In this document: positions 59,506-64,000 of the stretch, piece by piece
Position numbering within the stretch: position 1 is the first letter of the stretch
Layout of the letters: every line of letters begins with the position of its first letter
The notes under the pieces: model-generated
The model's input: only the letters and a program-made list of their open reading frames with translations
Database searches by the model: none
What the model was told of the DNA's origin: nothing
Position numbers and translations under genes: made by a program
NCBI GenBank assembly: GCA_948144175.1
Contig: CANXME010002068.1
Location: forward strand, 6,621,501-6,685,500
DNA from: Closterium sp. NIES-65
Lineage: Eukaryota; Streptophyta; Zygnematophyceae; Desmidiales; Closteriaceae
Direction of reading: 5' to 3'
DNA length: 64,000 nucleotides

Positions 59506-59840
59506 CCTCATGCACATGGAGCGGCGACAGGCCTGGCTGCAGCACATAATAAACACAGGAAATTCTTGCTAAGGTACATCCCGACCGCTGAGCAGCCGGC
59601 CGATTTCCTGACAAAGGCGCTGCACTACCTGGCCTTCAACCGGTGCTTCGATGCAATCGGCAAAGTACGCTTGGCCGACGTGGGCGACGGCGACGACGAC
59701 GTGCAGCAGTAGGTGCCATGCCTTCTTGCATGGCTGGTGCGGTGGACGGCGTGGTGTGTGTTGGGTCCACGTCGACGAGCTATTCTCCGAGGAGTACTGC
59801 CGTGTGGGTTGGGGGTCCAAGCGTGAACGCGGCAGGGGAG

Positions 59841-60768
59841 CGTAAACGGGAGTTGGGTTTGGCCCCGTCCTCACTTGGGCAGAGCCGACTTCGTGGTCGG
59901 GTGGGGGGAGCAGCCTACCTGCATCAATGGGTGAGCTGGTTTACAAGGAGGTCGACTTGCACGGGAACCAGTGCACGGGCGCCGACTTCAGGATGGCGCC
60001 GACTTCGGGGTGGTTGACCTGGGAAGTCGACCTACTGAGGGCGTCGAATTCGTAACGCCGACCTGGAGAAGCCGACTAGGGTGGTCGGCTGGTAACTGTG
60101 CTGGTCGACTAGAAATGGTGTCAACCTGGTGGTCGACCAGGACATTGTGGTCGATGTGGGAGGGGCCGACGTCGACCACGACAGGGAAGGCTGGGGACGC
60201 CGAGCTGGAGGGCGACGAGGAGTAGGACGCAGAGCCGCTGGGCATCGAGCAGCAGAGCGCCTGGTGGAGGGCGCCAAGCATTGGGGACATGGCTAGAAGG
60301 CGCAGTCGCTGGCATGGAGCCGACATGGGCGTCTGCTCTGTGCATGTGACAAGGAAGTGCGCACCAAGCAGCTGCGCACACCTACGAAGCAGATGCACCG
60401 TTGTTCTGCGGGTGCAACGCTGTGGAGCCGACTTGCTGCAGCGTTGGCACACCGTGGGCTTGCAACGTTGGCGGACCGCTACTCAGCAATGCTGGAGCGG
60501 TGCGAGCGCTGCTACGCTGGAACACGGTCGACCATGCTGCGCTGGAGGTCGACCAGCAGCCTAGCTAGCTCTGATGTAGTCTATACTACCAATGTTGTTG
60601 CAACCTTTGTTGTTAACCTTTCTGAATGAAACTCTTTCAAGATTTCCCCATGAACTACCAAGCGGTGTAAGCACTAGGAAAACGGCTAAGGAACAACGAA
60701 CGCAGAGATCGCACGAGCAACCGTGCCTAGCCCATAGTCTAGCTCCCGTTGCAGTAGTTATCTCCGCA
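59841..60768 (+). repeat. 3' LTR of Copia element
   Basis: Preceded by the purine tract GGCAGGGGAG and aligned with 50,441-51,501 from CGGGAGTTGGGTTTGGCCCC to CTCCGCA. Clearly diverged from the 5' LTR, so the insertion is old compared with the two non-autonomous elements. Confidence 0.85.
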
Positions 60769-60917
60769 CAGCCCACGATCAGCGACGTGGATGCGCCAAG
60801 CCGCCATCGGGTCGTGCTTTGCATGCAACCAGCTGGGCCACCTGAGAAAGGACTGCCCAAAGTTGAAGTAGGGGAAGAAGAATGACGAAGAAGGGTCGGG
60901 AAAAGATACGAGTCGGT
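60769..60917 (+). pseudogene. Gypsy gag, 3' part with zinc knuckle
   Basis: Continues the frame cut at 50,440. It contains CFACNQLGHLRKDC, a CCHC zinc knuckle, at about 60,821-60,862, then a TAG stop. Cut at 60,917 by another LTR. Confidence 0.8.
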
Positions 60918-61778
60918 TGTCAGAATGTTATGCTCTAGTCTGTAGTGGGGTGCTCTATAGCGAGTACAACCCTTCTAGGGTTTGCTATTTGTATCCTCAT
61001 TCCTGCTAGTGAACCTTCTCTTTTGCCTCATTCTCTCTTGCCTAGCTAGGTAAACCTTAGCTATGGCTCCTTGTTCTAGCTACTATTTTGACATGCTATC
61101 AGAGCAGGTCGATCCCCTTGGGTCGATCATGTGGGTGGGCCCACCACCTAAAGCTTCGACTGCTCTACTGCTGTCGCGCGACCCTTTCTCCAACCGCGCA
61201 CTCGGAGCGCGCGGCGTTTTTCCTCCCGCCGTGCGCTCGGGGTGTACGGCGGTTTTCTGCCCGCCGTGCGCCCCGAGGCGCGCGGCGGTTTCCTGCTTCG
61301 CGCGGTGGTATTCTGCACGCCATGCGCTCGGGACGCGTGGCGGTTTCCTGCCCACCACGCACCTTGGGCGCACGCGACGGTTTCGTGTTCCGTCGACCCG
61401 CACGCCCGTCCTCGTCGACCTGCGCGCGGCTCCTCGTCGCCCTTCGCGGCGGCCCCGTCAACCCGCGCGCGGCTCCCCGTCGCCCTTCGCGGCGGCCCCG
61501 TCGACCCGCGCGCCGCCTCTGGCGACCGGTGTGCCCGTCCCCGTCGACCCGCGTGTCGCCCTGCGCCCCCCCCCCCCCTCCCCGCACACCTGCGTTTGCT
61601 TACCGCACACCCGAGTTCGCTTCCCGCACGCTTGTGCATGCTTCGCGCACACCTGAGCTCGCTTACCGCACACTCAGGGTATGGGGGTGACGGGTATGGG
61701 GGTGGCGGGTGTGCGCGGTCCCCTGCTCCTCCTCCTCCTCCGTCTCCCGCTGCTGCAGCTGCCGCTGAGGGGGGTGGG
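60918..61778 (+). mobile_element. 5' part of a non-autonomous LTR element with hairpin array
   Basis: A 176-bp LTR (60,918-61,093; TGTCAGAATG...TTTGACA) is followed by TGCTATCAGAGC, a tRNA-Met-type primer site. The interior lacks gag and pol. It ends at the purine-rich CTGAGGGGGGTGGGTG where a related element in opposite orientation begins, so its 3' LTR is missing. Confidence 0.75.
61190..61395 (+). repeat. Second GC-rich hairpin array
   Basis: At least four stem-loops, for example CCGCCGTGCGCC with GGCGCGCGGCGG around CCGA, and CGCCATGCG with CGCGTGGCG. Spacing and position after the primer site match the array at 10,211-10,462 although the sequence differs. Confidence 0.7.
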
Positions 61779-61996
61779 TGTTAGAATAGTAGGAGGTGGG
61801 GCCTAGGCTTAGTAGCCTAGGCCCACACTAGGAGGTAGGCAAGGTGCTTTAGAACTAGGACTTAGGGTTTGGGAAGGAGAATTGGTAGGAAGGAATGATG
61901 GACTAGCAAGCAACAGGACACACAAATAGAAAACCCTAAGGGGTTGTACTCAGTATTGAGCACCCCACTGCAGGCTAGACAAATAACATTCTGACA
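61779..61996 (-). repeat. 3' LTR of the minus-strand element
   Basis: 218 bp. Contains the 11-bp-arm inverted repeat GGGCCTAGGCT/AGCCTAGGCCC at 61,798-61,823. Confidence 0.8.
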
Positions 61997-62694
61997 CACC
62001 CCCATAGCCAAAGTGGGGTGTAATCAGCAGAGCAGGCAAAGCAGTACAAGCTCAGGGTGGATCACAATGTCACCACACATTCTGAGCACAAGTTAAAGAA
62101 ACAATAGTTTAAAGTTAAGAATTATGAGCAAAGCTGGTGGTAGTCACAACGGGCAAGTGAGGAGGAGGTGAGAGAGTGAGGGGAGAGGAGATAGGAGGCG
62201 ACGGCTGAAGCTGCAGACACACGGGCAACAGGAGGCAGACTGGCACAGCGGCTACCGGACAGCGCCCGGACTACAGGAGTAACAGGCCCCGCGGCTCAAA
62301 TAGCGGCGGACGGGCAACGGACCCACAGGCGGCTGGCGTAGAAGTCTAGCTCACTGGGCTACCGGGACAGCGCCCCGGACTACAGGTGCTGCGGACTACA
62401 GTACGGCAACTTCCATGCAGCTTCCCCAAACAGTCCCACCCCCCTGACACACACCCGCTGCTACACCGCTAGCTCCACTCCCACGCACGCCCCTTAAACC
62501 CTAAACCCCACTCTCCCACACAACCACCCCCCTCAGCGACAGCTGCAGCAGTGGGAGACGAAGGAGGAGGAGGAGCAAAGGGAGGAATGCACACCAGCCA
62601 CCCCCATACCCGCAAACGGGGGGGGGGGGAGAGCAGAAACAGTGCGCACGAGGGCGCAGACAGTAGCAGAGCGCACGAGGGCGCAAGGACGAGG

Positions 62695-63262
62695 CACGAG
62701 CAGCACCAGGCACATGCAGCACAGGGCAGCACAGGCACGGGCAGCACAGGGCAGCACAGGCACGGGCAGCAACAGGCACAGGCAGCACAGGCACGGGCAG
62801 CACAGGCACGGGCAGCACAGGCACGGGGAGCACAGGCACAGGCAGCAACAGGCACAGGTAGCACAGGGCAGCACAGGCGCGGGCAGCAACAGGCACAGGC
62901 AGCACAGGCACGGGCAGCACAGGCACAGGGCAGCACAGGCACGGGCAGCACAGGCACAGGCAGCACAGGCACGGGCAGCAGCAGGCACGGGCAACACAGG
63001 CACGGGCAGCACAGGCACGGGCAGCACAGGCACGGGCAGCACAGGCACAGGCAGCAACAGGCACGGGCAGCACAGGGCAGCACAGGCACGGGCAGCAACA
63101 GGCACAGGCAGCACAAGCACGGGCAGCACAGGCACGGGCAGCACAGGCACAGGCAGCAACAGGCACGGGCAGCACAGGGCAGCACAGGCACGGGCAGCAA
63201 CAGGCACAGGCAGCACAAGCACGGGCAGCACAGGCACGGGCAGCACAGGGCAGCACAGGGTC
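62695..63262. repeat. CAGGCACGGGCAG-type tandem repeat
   Basis: Dozens of 10-15-bp units with 60-120-bp higher-order copies. No protein is supported. Confidence 0.9.
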
Positions 63263-63725
63263 CAGGGGCGGCGTCTGCTGGGGCGGCTGCACCTGGGGCT
63301 GCTGCTGCAGTGGCGGCTCCAGGGGCTGCTGCTGCTGGGGCGGCTGCTGCTGGGGCGGCTGCTGCTGGGGCGGCTGCTCCATGGGCTGCTGCTGCAGTGG
63401 CGGCTCCAGGGGCTGCTGCTGCTGGGGTGGCCGTTGCAGGGGCTGCTGCCGTTGGGGCGGCTGCTCCTGGGGCTGCTGCTGCAGTGGCGGCTCCAGGGGC
63501 TGCTGCTGCAGGCTCTGGCGGCAGCTGCTGCTGCTGGGCGGCGGCGGCTGCTGCTGCAGAGCGGCGGCGGCTGCTGCTGCTGGTAGAGCGGCGGCTGCTG
63601 CTGCAGAGCGGCGGCAGCTGCTGCTGCAGGCGCGGTGGCGGCAGCTGCTGCAGGCCTGGCGGCGGCTGCTGCTGCTGGGTGGTGGCGGCCGCTGCTGTAG
63701 GCTCTGGCGGCGGTTGCTGCTGGCT
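63263..63725. repeat. CTGCTGCTGGGGCGG-type repeat
   Basis: Irregular GC-rich trinucleotide-based units within the minus-strand element. Confidence 0.85.
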
Positions 63726-63732
63726 CTGACGG

Positions 63733-63945
63733 CGCCCCGCGGGTCCTGCACGGACGCCGCGACGAGCAGGGGCGACGCCCCTCGGGTCCCGCACGGACGT
63801 CGCGACAAGTAGGGCGGCGCCGCGCGGGTCCCGCACGGACGTCGCGACGAGCAGGGGCGACGCCCCGCGGGTCCCGCACGGACGTCGCGACGAGCAGGGC
63901 GACGCCGCGCGGGTCCCGCACGGGCGTCGCGACGAGCAGCGGGGA
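63733..63945 (-). repeat. 43-bp GC-rich tandem repeat, five copies
   Basis: Units contain CGCGGGTCCCGCACGGACGT followed by CGCGACGAGCAG. It occupies the 5' side of the element, where the two relatives carry hairpin arrays. Confidence 0.85.
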
Positions 63946-64000
63946 GGGCAGCGCGCAGGCCCCCCCGAGGGCGCTTCGACAGACGGGAAAACCGCCGCGC

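Larger units (their letters stand above)
51502..59711 (+). pseudogene. Copia gag-pol polyprotein, degenerate, interrupted
   Basis: Order on +: Gag (FKFTPDRILVTPP, about 52.0-52.4 kb), a CCHC zinc knuckle (CWLCGDPDHLSFEC, about 52.78 kb), protease with LLDSGCSHHL (53.1 kb), GAG-pre-integrase, integrase with LRSDRGGEF (53.9 kb), an RVT_2 reverse transcriptase (55.1-55.8 kb) and RNase H (FVDADDAGNKQKRTSTGGYVF and STESEYVAATEAGKE, 56.2-56.4 kb). After the insertion the C-terminus resumes with YIPTAEQPADFLTKALHYLAFNRC (59.57-59.64 kb). The YVDD motif reads YVKD (about 55.72 kb). Most in-frame stops are TAG, often where Gln is expected, as before LDMKNAFM and PDYF. Confidence 0.9.
50441..60768 (+). 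mobile_element. Copia element with long LTRs, inserted in Gypsy gag
   Basis: Direct LTRs at 50,441-51,501 and 59,841-60,768 bracket a degenerate gag-pol read on the + strand. A near-exact target duplication (CAACC at 50,436-50,440, CAGCC at 60,769-60,773) marks insertion into the Gypsy gag. The internal region is split by a non-autonomous element at 56,514-59,505. Excluding that, the Copia interior is about 5.3 kb. Numerous stops and a broken reverse-transcriptase motif show it is inactive. Confidence 0.9.
61779..64000 (-). mobile_element. 3' part of a related non-autonomous LTR element, runs off window
   Basis: Minus-strand 3' LTR at 61,996-61,779 (TGTCAGAATG...ATTCTAACA), preceded by the purine tract ending GGCTATGGGGGTG. 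The interior to at least 64,000 is repetitive: CAGGCACGGGCAG units, CTGCTGCTGGGG units and a 43-bp repeat. Long ORFs in several frames here are by-products of the repeats. The 5' LTR must lie beyond the window. Its LTR resembles that at 60,918-61,093, so two family members lie in inverted orientation. Confidence 0.75.

Noticed and set aside
62469-63836. Long overlapping ORFs of over 400 codons in three frames
   Set aside because: All frames are open because the DNA is GC-rich tandem repeat without stops. Products such as alternating CLCCP or RHGQH are repeat artefacts.

Overview
This window looks like nuclear DNA from a streptophyte plant, more likely a charophyte-grade green alga (possibly a zygnematophyte) than a vascular plant. 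The evidence is intron-containing genes with GT-AG junctions, GC-rich exons, long homopolymeric amino-acid runs, plant-type granule-bound starch synthase, xylan-type GT43 and GT47 glycosyltransferases, an ALS3/STAR1-like transporter pair, and dense Copia and Gypsy LTR retrotransposons. The taxon is an inference from gene content.

Layout. 1-13 kb is a mobile-element graveyard. It holds a Copia gag fragment on +, a 792-bp duplicated block carrying the tail of the starch synthase gene, a decayed low-complexity ORF, a 5'-truncated Copia pol on the minus strand, and a Copia element whose primer-binding site is split by a young miniature LTR element (TSD CAGAG) and whose leader holds a MITE. 13.6-48.6 kb is the gene island: GBSS (-), a GT43 glycosyltransferase (-), an ALS3/FetB-like permease (-), its STAR1/FetA-like ATPase (-), a 2,601-residue low-complexity protein (-), a GT47 exostosin-family protein (+) and a longin-like protein (-). 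All seven gene models join at GT-AG junctions with consistent reading phase, but none has transcript support here. 49.5-64 kb is nested retroelements: a Gypsy gag split by a Copia element, itself split by a non-autonomous LTR element, then two related non-autonomous LTR elements in opposite orientation, the last running off the window.

The most unusual signal lies in the gene island. Short palindromes of the type TTTTGAG-N(2-4)-CTCAAAA recur about a dozen times. Most sit between two copies of a locally duplicated stretch of 23-100 bp, usually an exon end plus its splice site, and one lies inside translated sequence. A second motif, GGGGCTATTCC, plays a similar role in a 0.5-kb inverted duplication inside the GT47 gene. 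A second novelty is an array of GC-rich hairpins with compensatory base changes just after the primer-binding site of two non-autonomous LTR elements.

Functionally, GBSS makes amylose in plastids. GT43 and GT47 proteins are Golgi enzymes of xylan-type wall polymers. The ATPase and permease are the two halves of one transporter and sit 141 bp apart, like a bacterial fetAB operon.
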